Numbered from the stretch's first letter, positions 47,379 through 56,276 are shown. The stretch: 64,000 bases of DNA from Microbacterium gorillae (GCF_000826185.2 NZ_LN648874.1:434001-498000), one strand, 5' to 3'. Notes: generated by a model from the letters alone, not told the origin. Made by a program: numbers and translations.

Positions 47379-48637
47379 GTGAAGAGTTTCCCACGGAGCT
47401 GATGGCGCGGTTGCACGCGGCCAAGAACGCATCGCGTGACGTCGCGCGCCTCACCAGCGCGGCGAAGGCCGATGCGCTGCACGCGATCGCGGATGCTCTC
47501 GAAGCCGCCGCCGGGCGCATCGTCGAGGCGAATGCCGCCGACCTGGCGCGCGGCGCTGCAGAAGGCATCGGCGACTCGCTGCTGGACCGGTTGCGTCTGA
47601 CGCCGGAGCGCGTGGGCGCCCTCGCCGCAGCCGTTCGCGACGTCGCCGCGCTGCCGGATCCGGTCGGTCAGGTGGTCGGCGGACACCGGTTGCCCAACGG
47701 TGTCGCGTTGGAGCAGGTCCGCGTGCCGTTCGGTGTCGTCGCCGCGATCTACGAGGCTCGCCCGAACGTGACCGTCGACATCGCCGCGCTGGCGCTGCGG
47801 TCCGGCAATGCGGTGCTGCTGCGTGGCGGCTCGGCCGCACGCGATTCCAACATCGTTCTGGTCCAGGTGATGCGCGATGCCCTGGTCGCAGCCGGCGTGC
47901 CGGCGGACGCCGTGCAGTCCGTCGACGACTTCGGGCGCACCGGAGCCCGCGCTCTGATGACCGGTCGTGGCTTCATCGACGTGCTCGTTCCGCGCGGCAG
48001 CGCGCAACTGATCGCCGCGGTCGTGACCGAGTCCACCGTGCCGGTGATCGAGACCGGTGCCGGCAACGTCCACGTCTTCCTCGACGAGAGCGCCCCACAG
48101 GACTGGGCGCGAGACATCGTCGTCAATGCCAAGGTCCAGCGGCCGAGCGTCTGCAACGCCGCGGAGACGGTGCTCGTGCACCGGGCGGCGGCGGACCGAC
48201 TGGTCGGCGACATCGTGCGGGCGCTGCAGGCCGAGGGCGTGACGGTGCACGGCGATGAGGCGACGGTCGCCCGTGCGGACGAGGTCGTCGCGGCGACCGA
48301 GGCGGACTGGCAGACCGAGTACCTCGGCCTCGACATCGCGATGCGGGTGGTCGAGGACCTGGATGCCGCGCTCGAGCACATCCGCACCTATTCGACCGGT
48401 CACACCGAGTCGATCATCACCACGGACAGCCGCAACGCGGACCGCTTCCTCGCGGAGGTCGACTCCGCGGTGGTGATGGTGAACGCGTCCACACGCTTCA
48501 CCGACGGCGGTGAGTTCGGCTTCGGCGCCGAGGTGGGCATCTCGACGCAGAAGCTGCATGCCCGGGGCCCGATGGGGCTGTCCGAGCTGACCAGCACGAA
48601 GTGGCTCGCGCGTGGTTCCGGACAGGTGCGGGCCTGA
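47375..48637 (+). CDS. proA: Gamma-glutamyl phosphate reductase
   Basis: This 420-residue enzyme performs the second step of proline synthesis, using NADPH to make glutamate semialdehyde. The catalytic Cys lies in KVQRPSVCNAAETVLVH near residue 270. VPFGVVAAIYEARPNVTVDIAALALRSGNAVLLRGG and the C-terminal TRFTDGGEFGFGAEVGISTQKLHARGPMG are family blocks. GTG 47375 overlaps the proB stop, so ProB and ProA are translated together, fitting their need to hand over a labile intermediate. Confidence 0.96.
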
Positions 48638-48690
48638 CGAATAGACTTGACCTGATCTCCTCCTATGAAGTGACCCGAATGGAGTCCCCC

Positions 48691-48909
48691 ATGAACATCT
48701 CCTCGCTCATCGTGCACGCGGCCGAGGGCGCCGAGCACGGCGGCAACGTGATGCTGCACACCTTCCCGGCCGCTCTGATCGCGGCGGTGGTGTTCTTCGC
48801 GCTGGCCATGGTGACGCTGTCGTACCGCAACGTCGCCAACCGTCACGCGGCCAAGGCCGAGAAGTTCGCGGCTGAGAACGGTCAGCACCCGCACGGGAAC
48901 GGCCACTGA
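48691..48909 (+). CDS. Small single-pass membrane protein
   Basis: This is a 72-residue protein with a His/Gly-containing N-terminus, one membrane helix ([22 protein letters not shown], about residues 22-43) and a basic, His-ending cytoplasmic tail. No known domain. ATG 48691 has GGAG 8 nt upstream; an in-frame ATG at 48679 is less well placed. A TAGACT hexamer about 45 nt upstream may provide its own promoter between proA and nadD. Function unknown. Confidence 0.7.
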   Translation: MNISSLIVHAAEGAEHGGNVMLHTFPAALIAAVVFFALAMVTLSYRNVANRHAAKAEKFAAENGQHPHGNGH

Positions 48910-48917
48910 ACCTCTCC

Positions 48918-49514
48918 ATGACTGATTCGCGGCGACCTCGCATCGGGGTGATGGGTGGAACCTTCGACCCGATCCACCACGGCCACCTCGTGGCTGCGAG
49001 CGAGGTCGCGCAGGGGTTCGATCTCGACGAGGTCGTGTTCGTTCCGACCGGTCATCCCTGGCAGAAGACCGGGGTCAGCGACAGCGAAGACCGGTACCTG
49101 ATGACGGTCGTCGCCACGGCGTCCAACCCCCGCTTCACCGTGAGTCGCGTGGACATCGATCGGACGGGCCCGACCTACACGATCGACACCCTCCGGGATC
49201 TGCACGCCCAGCGCCCCGACGCCGAGCTGTTCTTCATCACCGGCGCCGACGCCATCGCCCAGATTCTCAGCTGGCGGGACCATGATGAGTTGTGGGATCT
49301 GGCGCACTTCGTCGCGGTTTCCCGGCCCGGCCACGTGCTGACGACTGAGGGTCTGCCGACGGAGAACGTGAGCCAACTGGAGATCCCCGCCCTGGCGATC
49401 TCATCCACGGACTGCCGCGAGCGGGTGGAGAACGGCCACCCGGTGTGGTACCTCGTTCCCGACGGGGTCGTCCAATACATTGCGAAGCATCATCTGTATC
49501 GGAGCAACGCATGA
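48918..49514 (+). CDS. nadD: Nicotinate-nucleotide adenylyltransferase
   Basis: This 198-residue nucleotidyltransferase makes deamido-NAD from nicotinate mononucleotide. [20 protein letters not shown] carries the ATP-binding GXFXPXHXGH motif. [14 protein letters not shown] and the late [13 protein letters not shown] (ISSTxxR) complete the family signature. ATG 48918 follows the small membrane protein by 8 nt. Its stop overlaps the next gene. nadD-(unknown)-rsfS is a common actinobacterial arrangement. Confidence 0.94.
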   Translation: MTDSRRPRIGVMGGTFDPIHHGHLVAASEVAQGFDLDEVVFVPTGHPWQKTGVSDSEDRYLMTVVATASNPRFTVSRVDIDRTGPTYTIDTLRDLHAQRPDAELFFITGADAIAQILSWRDHDELWDLAHFVAVSRPGHVLTTEGLPTENVSQLEIPALAISSTDCRERVENGHPVWYLVPDGVVQYIAKHHLYRSNA

Positions 49515-50809
49515 CCACCACCGAGCACAACGAACCGCAGCTGACGCGCCGCCAGTTGCGTGAGCTTCGGCTGACGGGTCAGACGCCCGTCGTCCAGACC
49601 GCGGACACCCCCGTTCCCGCGGAGAACGCCGAACCCACGCCGCCGCGCCGCGATGCACCGGAACCGGCTGCCACCGCGACGGAAACGGCCCAGGAAACGG
49701 CCGAGCCCGCGGCTCCGCTGCCTCGCGCCGTGGAGACTGAGGTGCCGTCAGCACCGGAGGTTCCGCAGGCGGACGAGAGCGCGCCCGAGGATCACCCGCT
49801 GACGCGTCGCGAGGCGCGCGAGCTCGAGCGAGCTCGAACGGCGTCGCTCGCGGTCAGCGAAGAGGTCTCCACCCCGGCGGAGGACCGCGAACCGACACCG
49901 CCTCCGGCGCGCGATTCCGCCGAGCCGGCATCGGCCTGGGCACCGCCCGCCGCGCCCGTAGAGGACGCTGAGGCTGAGGCTGAGGCTGCCGCGGTTGTCG
50001 AGGAGGCACCGTCCGAGCCCGTCGCTTCCGCACCGAGCACGGGCGACGAGTGGTGGCGCACCGCTCCGGCGACCGGGGCCATCCAGATCCACCGTGCGGC
50101 CACGGCCGAGGAACCGACGGCGCCGAACGCAGACGCCGCATCCGGCGACGAGTGGTGGCGCACGGCCCCGGCGACCGGTGCGATCCAGATCCACCGTGCC
50201 GCGGCTGAGGAAGTGCGTGCTCCCGAGCCCGCACCGGTGCGCGAGACCGCGCACGTGGTCGCGGCGCCGACGACGGACGACGACGGCGTGTCCGAGGGCA
50301 AGCCGACCGTGAACGCCGATTTCGGTGCCGAAGTGCTCGCTGAGGCGACCGCCACGGTGCCGCCGGCCGGAACGACGTCGTTCGATGACCTGCTCACCCG
50401 CGATTCCGCTTCGTCGGGAAGCACCGCGAGCGGAAGCACGCTGATCCTCAACGACAGCGCGATGCCGCTCCTGACCGCCCCGGTCACCTCGAGCGGTGAG
50501 CGGCTGGTCACGGGCACCTTCAATCTCCCGGATTCCTTCGGTTCGCAGGGGCACAGCCCCGGGACCACCGACGGCAAAGACGTCGATGCGGTCCTGATCG
50601 ATGGCGAGCTGCCGCCGGCGTCCTCCCCGACGCCGATCGCGGCGACCGCTGCGGTCAGCCAGGCGAAGGCACCGGGCGAGATCATCAAGGCGCCGGCACC
50701 CGAGAAGAGCAACAAGCTCATGCTCGTGCTGGCCATCACCGCAGGAGCCCTGGCGCTCGCCCTCGGCGGCGTCATCGTCGTGGCCCTGCTGAACGGAGCA
50801 TTCCAGTGA
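49511..50809 (+). CDS. Unknown Pro/Glu/Ala-rich tail-anchored protein with duplicated motif
   Basis: This is a 432-residue, mostly disordered acidic protein ending in one membrane helix (about residues 402-427, [25 protein letters not shown]), so it is probably tail-anchored with the bulk in the cytoplasm. Two related charged motifs, [10 protein letters not shown] (11-20) and [13 protein letters not shown] (97-109), lie near the start. A 20-residue block beginning GDEWWRTAP occurs twice without any amino-acid change (178-197 and 212-231). ATG overlaps nadD and its stop overlaps rsfS. No domain recognised; function unknown. Confidence 0.8.
   Translation: MTTTEHNEPQLTRRQLRELRLTGQTPVVQTADTPVPAENAEPTPPRRDAPEPAATATETAQETAEPAAPLPRAVETEVPSAPEVPQADESAPEDHPLTRREARELERARTASLAVSEEVSTPAEDREPTPPPARDSAEPASAWAPPAAPVEDAEAEAEAAAVVEEAPSEPVASAPSTGDEWWRTAPATGAIQIHRAATAEEPTAPNADAASGDEWWRTAPATGAIQIHRAAAEEVRAPEPAPVRETAHVVAAPTTDDDGVSEGKPTVNADFGAEVLAEATATVPPAGTTSFDDLLTRDSASSGSTASGSTLILNDSAMPLLTAPVTSSGERLVTGTFNLPDSFGSQGHSPGTTDGKDVDAVLIDGELPPASSPTPIAATAAVSQAKAPGEIIKAPAPEKSNKLMLVLAITAGALALALGGVIVVALLNGAFQ
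50042..50203 (+). repeat. Duplicated 60-bp coding repeat
   Basis: The two copies, 50042-50101 and 50144-50203, are offset by 102 bp in frame. They encode identical 20-residue segments (GDEWWRTAP...IQIHRAA) but differ at six synonymous codon positions, so the protein sequence has been kept while the DNA drifted. Confidence 0.9.
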
Positions 50810-51186
50810 CAGCCACCGACCTGGCGAAGAACATGGTCCAGATCGCGGCCGAGGCCGCAGACGCGAAGGGTGGCGTGGACATCGTCGCGCTCGACGTGTC
50901 CGAGCCCCTGCCGTTCACGGACGCGTTCGTCATCATCACCGGCCGCAACGAGCGCAACGTCGCCGCCATCGCCGACGAGATCGAGGACAAGCTGCTCGAA
51001 GCAGGGCACAAGCGCCTGCGCCGTGAGGGCCGGGTGGACGCGCGCTGGGTCCTGCTGGACTTCGGTGACATCGTGGCGCACGTGTTCCACGAGCAGGAGC
51101 GCACGTACTACGACCTCGAGCGCCTCTGGAAGGACTGCCCGACCATCGCCTTCACGCTTCCTGAGCCGGTCGAGCTGCCCGCCTGA
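50806..51186 (+). CDS. rsfS: Ribosome silencing factor RsfS
   Basis: This 126-residue protein binds L14 and blocks subunit joining under starvation. IVALDVSEPLPFTDAFVIITGRNERNVAAIADEIEDKL and DARWVLLDFGDIVAHVFHEQERTYYDLERLW are the Iojap/RsfS signatures. GTG 50806 overlaps the stop of the preceding gene. It ends the obg-to-rsfS region and is followed by tRNA-Ala. Confidence 0.95.
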   Translation: MTATDLAKNMVQIAAEAADAKGGVDIVALDVSEPLPFTDAFVIITGRNERNVAAIADEIEDKLLEAGHKRLRREGRVDARWVLLDFGDIVAHVFHEQERTYYDLERLWKDCPTIAFTLPEPVELPA

Positions 51187-51265
51187 GGCCCCCGCTGTCC
51201 GGACCACTCCCTCAGCTGTAGTAGGCTTGGGGGAGTTGGCCGGAAGGCCGGCGAAAACAGAATAC

Positions 51266-51338
51266 GGGCCTGTGGCGCAGCTGGTAGCGCACCTGCATGG
51301 CATGCAGGGGGTCAGGGGTTCGAGTCCCCTCAGGTCCA
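51266..51338 (+). tRNA. tRNA-Ala (anticodon GGC), first copy
   Basis: The cloverleaf has acceptor GGGCCTG/CAGGTCC with the G3-U70 alanine identity pair, D arm GCGC/GCGC, anticodon arm CCTGC-ATGGCAT-GCAGG and T arm AGGGG-TTCGAGT-CCCCT. The anticodon is GGC. The genome encodes ACCG at the 3' end rather than ACCA, so CCA must be completed by enzyme. TAGGCT at 51222-51227 is the likely -10. Confidence 0.95.
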
Positions 51339-51345
51339 CCGAATC

Positions 51346-51380
51346 ACGAGAAGAGCCCCGGTTTCCGGGGCTCTTCTCGT
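51346..51380 (+). terminator. Terminator of the first tRNA-Ala
   Basis: A perfect 16-bp stem (51346-51361 with 51365-51380) with a TTT loop lies 7 nt after the tRNA. Confidence 0.9.
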
Positions 51381-51698
51381 TCCGGCCGGGGAGCGTTCGT
51401 CGGCGCGTGACTGCTGGGGTGCTCTTGCCGCTCGCCGGCAGCGCTGCGTGCCGGACGCTTTGCCGGCTTCGCCCCCGCCCGACCACGCCGAGAGCGCACC
51501 GGGCGCCGGGCAGGGTTACGACGCGGAGCGAGCCGACATCGTTCGCGCGGATTCCCACGGGCGCCCGGCGCAGGACATCGGGACGGTGAAGGGGCCCTGC
51601 GTGTGCAGGGCCCCTTCTTGGCCGGCCGATCACCGGCCGTGGCTCACGTCAGGAGGCCGGACCGACTCAGTGCTGGTCGGATCCCTGCCACCGAACCG
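51381..51698. other. Gene-free stretch after tRNA-Ala
   Basis: These 318 bases hold no gene I can support. The only clear structure is the terminator at 51588-51617. Short open frames on both strands have no family resemblance. Confidence 0.5.
51588..51617. terminator. Terminator downstream of the LPXTG gene
   Basis: A perfect 13-bp stem (51588-51600 with 51605-51617) with a GTGT loop lies about 80 bp past the LPXTG gene stop on the minus strand. Confidence 0.75.
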
Positions 51699-52845
51699 TC
51701 ACCGTGTCGCGCGGCGCCGCATCCCGAGCACCAGGCCACCCACGGCCACGAGAGCCAGGGCACTGAGCCCGAACGGGGTGAGGTCGCTGGTACCCGTCGT
51801 CGGCAGCGAGGGCTTGGACGGTGGCGTCGACGTCGGCGCTGGAACCGGCGGGACCGATGCGGTGGAGGTCGGCGTCGGCGTCACCGTAGGTGTCGGCGTG
51901 GCCGTCTCGGTCGGCGTGGGCGTCGGGGTCGGCGTGGGCGGCTCGGGCGGCGGGGGCGGCGGGGGTGGGGGGGGCCGCGTGGGCGGCGGGGGGGGGCGGG
52001 GTGGGGGGGGCGGTGGGCGTGGGCGTGGGGGTCGGCGTGGGCGTGGGCGTCGGGGTGGCCGTCGGGGTCGGCGTGGGCGTCGGTGTCGGCGTGGCCGTCG
52101 CGGTCGGTGTCGGCGTGGCCGTCTCGGTCGGCGTCGGGGTAGGCGTCGGTGTGGGCGTCGGCGTCGGCGTAGGCGTCGGCTCGACCGGGCACTGCTCCTT
52201 GGTGAAGGTGAAAGTCCACTCCGTGGGTCCCTCGAGTGTCACGCCCTTCTGCGGGATCGCGGTCACCGTGACGGATTCCGCATTCGCGGGGTGGTCACCG
52301 GCACTGACGACGGTTCCGTCGATCGCGTAGTCGACGCCCTCCGTCTCCGGGATTCGCACGTAGTCGTCGGTCGGTGCGCCGCCGGCGGGCTCGCACACGT
52401 CGCTCGAGGTCGGTGCGGTCGGCGTGACGGTGCACAGGTCCTGAAGGTCGGACTCGACCGTGTACCCGTTCCATTGCGTCTCATCCCAGCCGTGCGGTTC
52501 CGTGAAGTCCGCGTTGTACCAGTCGCCCAGCACCGGCTTGTCGCCGCCTTCCAGGATGTGGATCACGTCCACCTGGACGGTGATCCGGCCGCACAGCGCC
52601 ACCGGGAACGCCTCCGGGTTGTCCGTCGGGTTCAGCACGGCGGCCGGTTCGGTGTCCGACATCTCGAAGTAGATGAGTTGCTGCGGCCCGCCCCACTGCG
52701 AGCCGGGCCGGTCGTACGCGAACACCGCGTTCATCCACTCCTGCTCAGGTGCGGCCTCCTCGGCCAGGGCAGGCGTCGCGATCGCGGCAGGGATCGCCAG
52801 CGCGGCGATCACCGCCCCCACGCGCGCCCAAGGTGAGAGCTTCAT
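51699..52845 (-). pseudogene. LPXTG cell-wall surface protein, frame broken at poly-G tracts
   Basis: The 5' part encodes a signal peptide (MKLSPWARVGAVIAALAIP, cleavage near TPALA) and an extracellular domain of about 190 residues with four Cys. A long Pro-Thr repeat linker follows. The 3' part, in another frame, encodes more Pro-Thr, then SLPTTGTSDL, a membrane helix and MRRRATR, a complete sortase signal. The frames meet in a stretch with G8, G9 and G8 tracts on the plus strand (51967-51974, 51988-51996, 52003-52010). Removing one base from any tract restores one protein. As read, the frame runs on past the sortase signal to 51667. ATG 52845 follows AAGGGG. Confidence 0.75.
51870..52190 (-). 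repeat. Pro-Thr coding repeat with homopolymer tracts
   Basis: On the plus strand this is an array of GTCGGC/GTGGGC-type hexamers, encoding Pro-Thr dipeptides on the minus strand, with occasional Glu-Thr and Ala-Thr. It is interrupted at about 51945-52015 by G-rich runs encoding poly-proline. The arrangement is prone to replication slippage and to sequencing error. Confidence 0.85.
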
Positions 52846-53051
52846 GAAATATTTCCCCTTCGTGGTTTCCCGGCGCGCCAACCGACCCCTACGAGACTCC
52901 GTAGCGGAAGAACCCGCGGACGGGGAGATCCCCATCTCCTCCGCGGGACGACACAGGACGCGTCGAGAAAATGCTAACGATTCACATTCCGAGGCGTCAA
53001 TGATGTGACAGTGAGCAAGTTCTCACACTGTGTCTCGGAATCGAGCCCGAC

Positions 53052-53057
53052 TATCGT
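53052..53057 (+). promoter_or_regulatory. -10 hexamer for the NAD(P)-binding protein gene, leaderless
   Basis: TATCGT is followed by 7 nt (GGAGCGC) and the ATG at 53065. Confidence 0.45.
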
Positions 53058-53064
53058 GGAGCGC

Positions 53065-53709
53065 ATGGCGCGCATCCTGATCTTCGGCGGGCACGGTCGA
53101 GTGGCACTTCTCACGGCCGCGGTGCTGACGCAGGGCGGGGACAGCGTCACGGCGGTGATCAGGAACCCCGATCATCGCCGAGACGTGTCCGACGCGGGAG
53201 CGGAGCCGCTGGTCCTCGACCTCGAAGCGGCGGAGGTGGCCGACCTGGCGGCCGCGATCCGCGGGCACGACGCCGTGATCTGGTCGGCGGGTGCCGGCGG
53301 TGGGGATGCGCGGCGAACCGCGGCCGTGGACCACGCTGCGGCCCTGCGAAGCATGGCGGCGGCCACCGCCGCGGAGGTTTCGCGGTACGTCATGGTGTCG
53401 TACTTCCGATCCGGTGCGGATGACGCAGTGCCGGCCGGCGATCCGTTCCGGCCGTATGCCGACGCGAAGGCCGCCGCGGATGACGCGTTGCGCGCCACCG
53501 CACTGGACTGGACCGTCCTCGGTCCGAGCCGCCTCACGGACGATGCTCCGATCGGCCGCATCGACGTCGCAAGTGCGGCATCGACGACCGTCGCCCGTGG
53601 CGACGTCGCCGCCGTGATCGCCACTTCGCTCCGGGCGCCGGCCACGTTCCGACGTACGATCCGCTTCAACACCGGCGCGACGCCGATCCCCGAGGCGCTG
53701 GGGGTGTGA
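53065..53709 (+). CDS. NAD(P)-binding atypical SDR (NAD(P)H-binding family)
   Basis: This 214-residue protein has a Rossmann start ARILIFGGHGRVALLTAAVL, with the GGxGxV dinucleotide motif at about residues 7-14. It matches the atypical short-chain reductases used in sugar or flavin chemistry (YwnB/HSCARG-like). VIWSAGAGGG and YVMVSYFRSGAD replace the usual catalytic Tyr-x3-Lys, so it may be a sensor or a reductase of unknown substrate. The start ATG 53065 lies 7 nt after TATCGT. It lies between the two tRNA-Ala copies. Confidence 0.82.
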   Translation: MARILIFGGHGRVALLTAAVLTQGGDSVTAVIRNPDHRRDVSDAGAEPLVLDLEAAEVADLAAAIRGHDAVIWSAGAGGGDARRTAAVDHAAALRSMAAATAAEVSRYVMVSYFRSGADDAVPAGDPFRPYADAKAAADDALRATALDWTVLGPSRLTDDAPIGRIDVASAASTTVARGDVAAVIATSLRAPATFRRTIRFNTGATPIPEALGV

Positions 53710-53810
53710 GCGCGCCCCGCAGCGGACGCGCCCGGGATACCCTCCGAGTCGGGCCCGACGCTCAGCGTGTTGTAGGCTGTTCCCGTCGGTTCGAGAGCCG
53801 ATGCCCATCC

Positions 53811-53886
53811 GGGCCTGTGGCGCAGCTGGTAGCGCACCTGCATGGCATGCAGGGGGTCAGGGGTTCGAGTCCCCTCAGGTCCACCA
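53811..53886 (+). tRNA. tRNA-Ala (anticodon GGC), second copy with encoded CCA
   Basis: Identical to the first tRNA-Ala over the whole gene, including G3-U70 and the ATGGCAT anticodon loop, but ending ACCA. The 3' CCA is therefore encoded. TAGGCT at 53773-53778 is its own -10, and the upstream flank is otherwise unrelated to that of the first copy. Confidence 0.95.
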
Positions 53887-53895
53887 ATATTCATC

Positions 53896-53921
53896 AGAAG
53901 CCCCGATTCGTCGGGTCTTCT
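53896..53921 (+). terminator. Terminator of the second tRNA-Ala
   Basis: An 11-bp stem with one mismatch (53896-53906 with 53911-53921) and a TTCG loop, followed by TTCGTTT. Confidence 0.75.
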
Positions 53922-53942
53922 TTCGTTTGACCCGTGGGTGAC

Positions 53943-54494
53943 TCACCCCGCCCACGCTGACAGTGACCTCTCCAGCGACGCGAGCCGCGTGGCGGGCGAG
54001 CCGGACAGTTCCAGCACGCGGAGGTCGTCGCCGACCAGGTCAGGATCGTCCAGGAGGTCCAGCAGCACGTCGTTCATGCTGACCCGGAGCGCGGGTTCCT
54101 CGTCTGCGGGGGCGCTGATCGCATCGGCGGGAACGAGCGGGAGAACGACGAGCACATCAACGGTCTGCAGCGCGCGGCCGGTCAGGTCCATCGCCCGCAG
54201 GAGCGTTTCACGGGCCGGTGCCCGGCCGCGGAGCTCTCCCCAGGCGAGGAGGTAAGCGAGGAAATCCAGAGGACAGCGTTCGGCGATGAAGGGGCCGGAG
54301 GGTGGGTCGCTGATCAGCCGATGGGCTGCGCCGTTCAACTGTGCGACGAAGGACGTCACGCCGGGAGAGTCCCACGACTCGTCGATGTCCTCGAACGGGT
54401 CCGCGAGCACGGCGTACTCCGGATGGCGCAACGCGAAGTCCGAGATCAGAGTGCTCTTCCCGCTGGCGTGAGTGCCCGACACGACGATGCGCAT
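53943..54494 (-). CDS. P-loop NTPase/kinase-like protein
   Basis: This is a 183-residue protein with an N-terminal Walker A MRIVVSGTHASGKSTLISDF. The Walker B-like VDVLVVLPLVP and a lid region (ERCPLDFLAYLLAWGELRG) give it the look of a nucleoside/nucleotide kinase or AAA-type ATPase (NadR/Tmk-like fold). The specific substrate is unknown. ATG 54494 lies 6 nt after TACCCT. It converges on tRNA-Ala and diverges from the SDR gene. Confidence 0.75.
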   Translation of the reverse strand: MRIVVSGTHASGKSTLISDFALRHPEYAVLADPFEDIDESWDSPGVTSFVAQLNGAAHRLISDPPSGPFIAERCPLDFLAYLLAWGELRGRAPARETLLRAMDLTGRALQTVDVLVVLPLVPADAISAPADEEPALRVSMNDVLLDLLDDPDLVGDDLRVLELSGSPATRLASLERSLSAWAG

Positions 54495-54592
54495 GGGGTG
54501 AGGGTAGCGCCCTGCACCCGGCGGATCCGTGATTACCTCGAGGTGGGCGCTCGCACAGTCCGTGGGCACCGTCACCGCGGGAGGAATTCAGA

Positions 54593-55348
54593 ATGTCCAG
54601 CACAGCACCGGTCGCCTTCGTCACCGGGGGCGCCTCCGGAATCGGCCTCGCCGTCGTCAACCGGTGGATCGCGGAGGGCGGGCACGCCGTCATCGCGGAC
54701 GTTCGAGTCGAGTCCCTGGACGAGGCGGTGGGGGCGCTTCCGGTCGGCACGGCCCGGGGCGTCGTCTGCGATGTGACGGATCGGGCGAGTGTGGATGCGG
54801 CTCGCGCCAGTGTCGCCGGCACGGAGGCACGCCTGGACGCCGTCGTGAACTCCGCGGGTATCGCGCGCCCGGAGCCGAGCAGTGCGATCACCGACGCGGC
54901 CTTCCAGCTGATGCTCGAGATCCACGTCACCGGGTCGATGCGGGTCTGTCGCGCCGCATACCCGCTGCTGCGCGCGTCCGGTGGTGCGATCGTGAACGTG
55001 GCCAGTGTCGCGGCGATCGCCGGTCTGCCGGAGCGCGCGAGCTACACCTCGGCGAAGTCCGCCATCGGTGGTCTCACCCGCACGCTGGCGGTGGAGTGGG
55101 GGAGGACCGGCGTACGCGTGAACGCGGTCGCGCCCGGCTACGTCCGCACCGCCTTGACCGACAAGCTCATCCGGGACGGGGATCTCAACGACGAACCGGT
55201 GCGTTCGCGGACGCCGCTGGGTCGCTTCGCGGAACCGGACGAGATCGCCGGGGCCGTGCAGTTTCTGGCCGGTTTGGCTTCGTCCTTCGTCAACGGGCAC
55301 GTTCTGGTCGTCGACGGTGGACTCACCATCGACGGCGACTGGTACTGA
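54593..55348 (+). CDS. Short-chain dehydrogenase/reductase (SDR), classical
   Basis: This is a 251-residue classical SDR. The coenzyme motif TGGASGIGLAVV spans about residues 10-21, NSAGIA marks the NAG site, and the catalytic residues are the Ser in VNVASVAA and Tyr/Lys in YTSAKSAIGG. RVNAVAPGYVRTALT and the C-terminal FVNGHVLVVDGG are typical. An acidic residue after the second strand (VIADVRVESL) favours NAD. The ATG follows GGGAGGAATTCAGA, a strong ribosome site. Substrate unknown. Confidence 0.9.
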   Translation: MSSTAPVAFVTGGASGIGLAVVNRWIAEGGHAVIADVRVESLDEAVGALPVGTARGVVCDVTDRASVDAARASVAGTEARLDAVVNSAGIARPEPSSAITDAAFQLMLEIHVTGSMRVCRAAYPLLRASGGAIVNVASVAAIAGLPERASYTSAKSAIGGLTRTLAVEWGRTGVRVNAVAPGYVRTALTDKLIRDGDLNDEPVRSRTPLGRFAEPDEIAGAVQFLAGLASSFVNGHVLVVDGGLTIDGDWY

Positions 55349-55362
55349 CCGGTCCGGGCAGG

Positions 55363-56238
55363 TCAGAAACCGGCCGCCGACGCCGCGTCGAGCAATCGCC
55401 GGCGCAGCGTCTCTCCGCGCTCACTGAAGGCACGCTGTCGCCGGACGTACTCAGCCTTACCCGCGGGCGTCTCGACGGTGACGGGGGAGAAACCCCACTC
55501 CGTGAGGTCGTAAGGAGATGCCTCCATGTCGAGGCGCCGGATGTCTCGGGCCAACTCGAAAGCGTCGAGCAGCGTCTCTCCGGGAACCAGCGGGCCGAGC
55601 TTGATCGCCCACTTGTAGAGGTCCATGCCGGCGTGGAGGCAACCGGGCTGCTCGCGCTGCGCCTGAGTGTCCCGCGTCAGGGGCAGCTCATTCCGTCCCG
55701 TCGCGGCCGGCGTGAAGAACCGAAAGGCGTCGAAATGCGTGCACCGCAGGTCGGCGCCCTCCACGACGCTGTCCGTCCCCCGCTGGCCCAGGCGGAGGGG
55801 AACCGCGTGCCGGTGCTCGCCCTGCTGATAGACCATCGCCCACTCGTGCATTCCGAAGCACCCGAATCGCGCCGGACGCGACGTCGTTGCTCGCAGCAGC
55901 GCCACGATCCGCTCGATTCCGGCGCCGCGGTCCGCACGCAGCGCATCCAGATCGACGCAGACGCCCTCCGCCGTGAGCCGGTACCAGCGCCAGGCGGCCT
56001 GCGGGGCGTGGGCGGCATCAGCCAGCACCGTGCCGGCGCCGGGGTGCCAGCGACGCAGAACGCTCGGCTTGTAGGAGTAGTAGGTGAACAGGAAGTCCCA
56101 GACCGGATGAGTCTCGCCGCGTGCCGCTCGCTCCCGATGCTCGAGCGTCAGCGCATCGGCCCGTGCGACGTGGGCCGCGCCCATCGTCGTCCAGGCTTCG
56201 CGCGGCATCGAAACACGCGTGATCACGGGGGAAATCAT
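55363..56238 (-). CDS. Conserved protein, often named 3-methyladenine DNA glycosylase
   Basis: This is a 291-residue actinobacterial conserved protein with the block HPVWDFLFTYYSYKPSVLRRWHPG near residue 45 and later CLHAGMDLYKWAIKLGPLVPGETLLDAFELARDIRRLDMEASPYDL. I recall homologues labelled 3-methyladenine DNA glycosylase in automated annotation, but no HhH-GPD or AAG-fold motif is visible, so I do not endorse that activity. ATG 56238 follows GAGAGAATGAAGAC. It diverges from the membrane protein gene at 56277. Confidence 0.6.
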   Translation of the reverse strand: MISPVITRVSMPREAWTTMGAAHVARADALTLEHRERAARGETHPVWDFLFTYYSYKPSVLRRWHPGAGTVLADAAHAPQAAWRWYRLTAEGVCVDLDALRADRGAGIERIVALLRATTSRPARFGCFGMHEWAMVYQQGEHRHAVPLRLGQRGTDSVVEGADLRCTHFDAFRFFTPAATGRNELPLTRDTQAQREQPGCLHAGMDLYKWAIKLGPLVPGETLLDAFELARDIRRLDMEASPYDLTEWGFSPVTVETPAGKAEYVRRQRAFSERGETLRRRLLDAASAAGF

Positions 56239-56276
56239 GTCTTCATTCTCTCTCGCCGCCCGCTAATCTGAATTCC

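Noticed and set aside
51870..52190. Short periodic repeats that could suggest a CRISPR or iteron array
   Set aside because: The period is 6 bp and codes for Pro-Thr; there are no spacers of constant length and no cas or replication genes.
51448..52836. Glycine/valine-rich plus-strand frame resembling a PE-PGRS-type protein
   Set aside because: It is the complement of the Pro-Thr repeat of the LPXTG gene. The minus strand has a signal peptide and sortase signal, while the plus strand has none.
51265..53886. Integrative element at tRNA-Ala
   Set aside because: No integrase, relaxase or phage gene lies between the repeats, and each tRNA has its own promoter. Kept only as a recombination-prone arrangement.
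55345..55366. Terminator between the second SDR gene and the convergent gene at 55363
   Set aside because: Only a 6-bp CTGACC/GGTCAG stem is visible, too weak to call.
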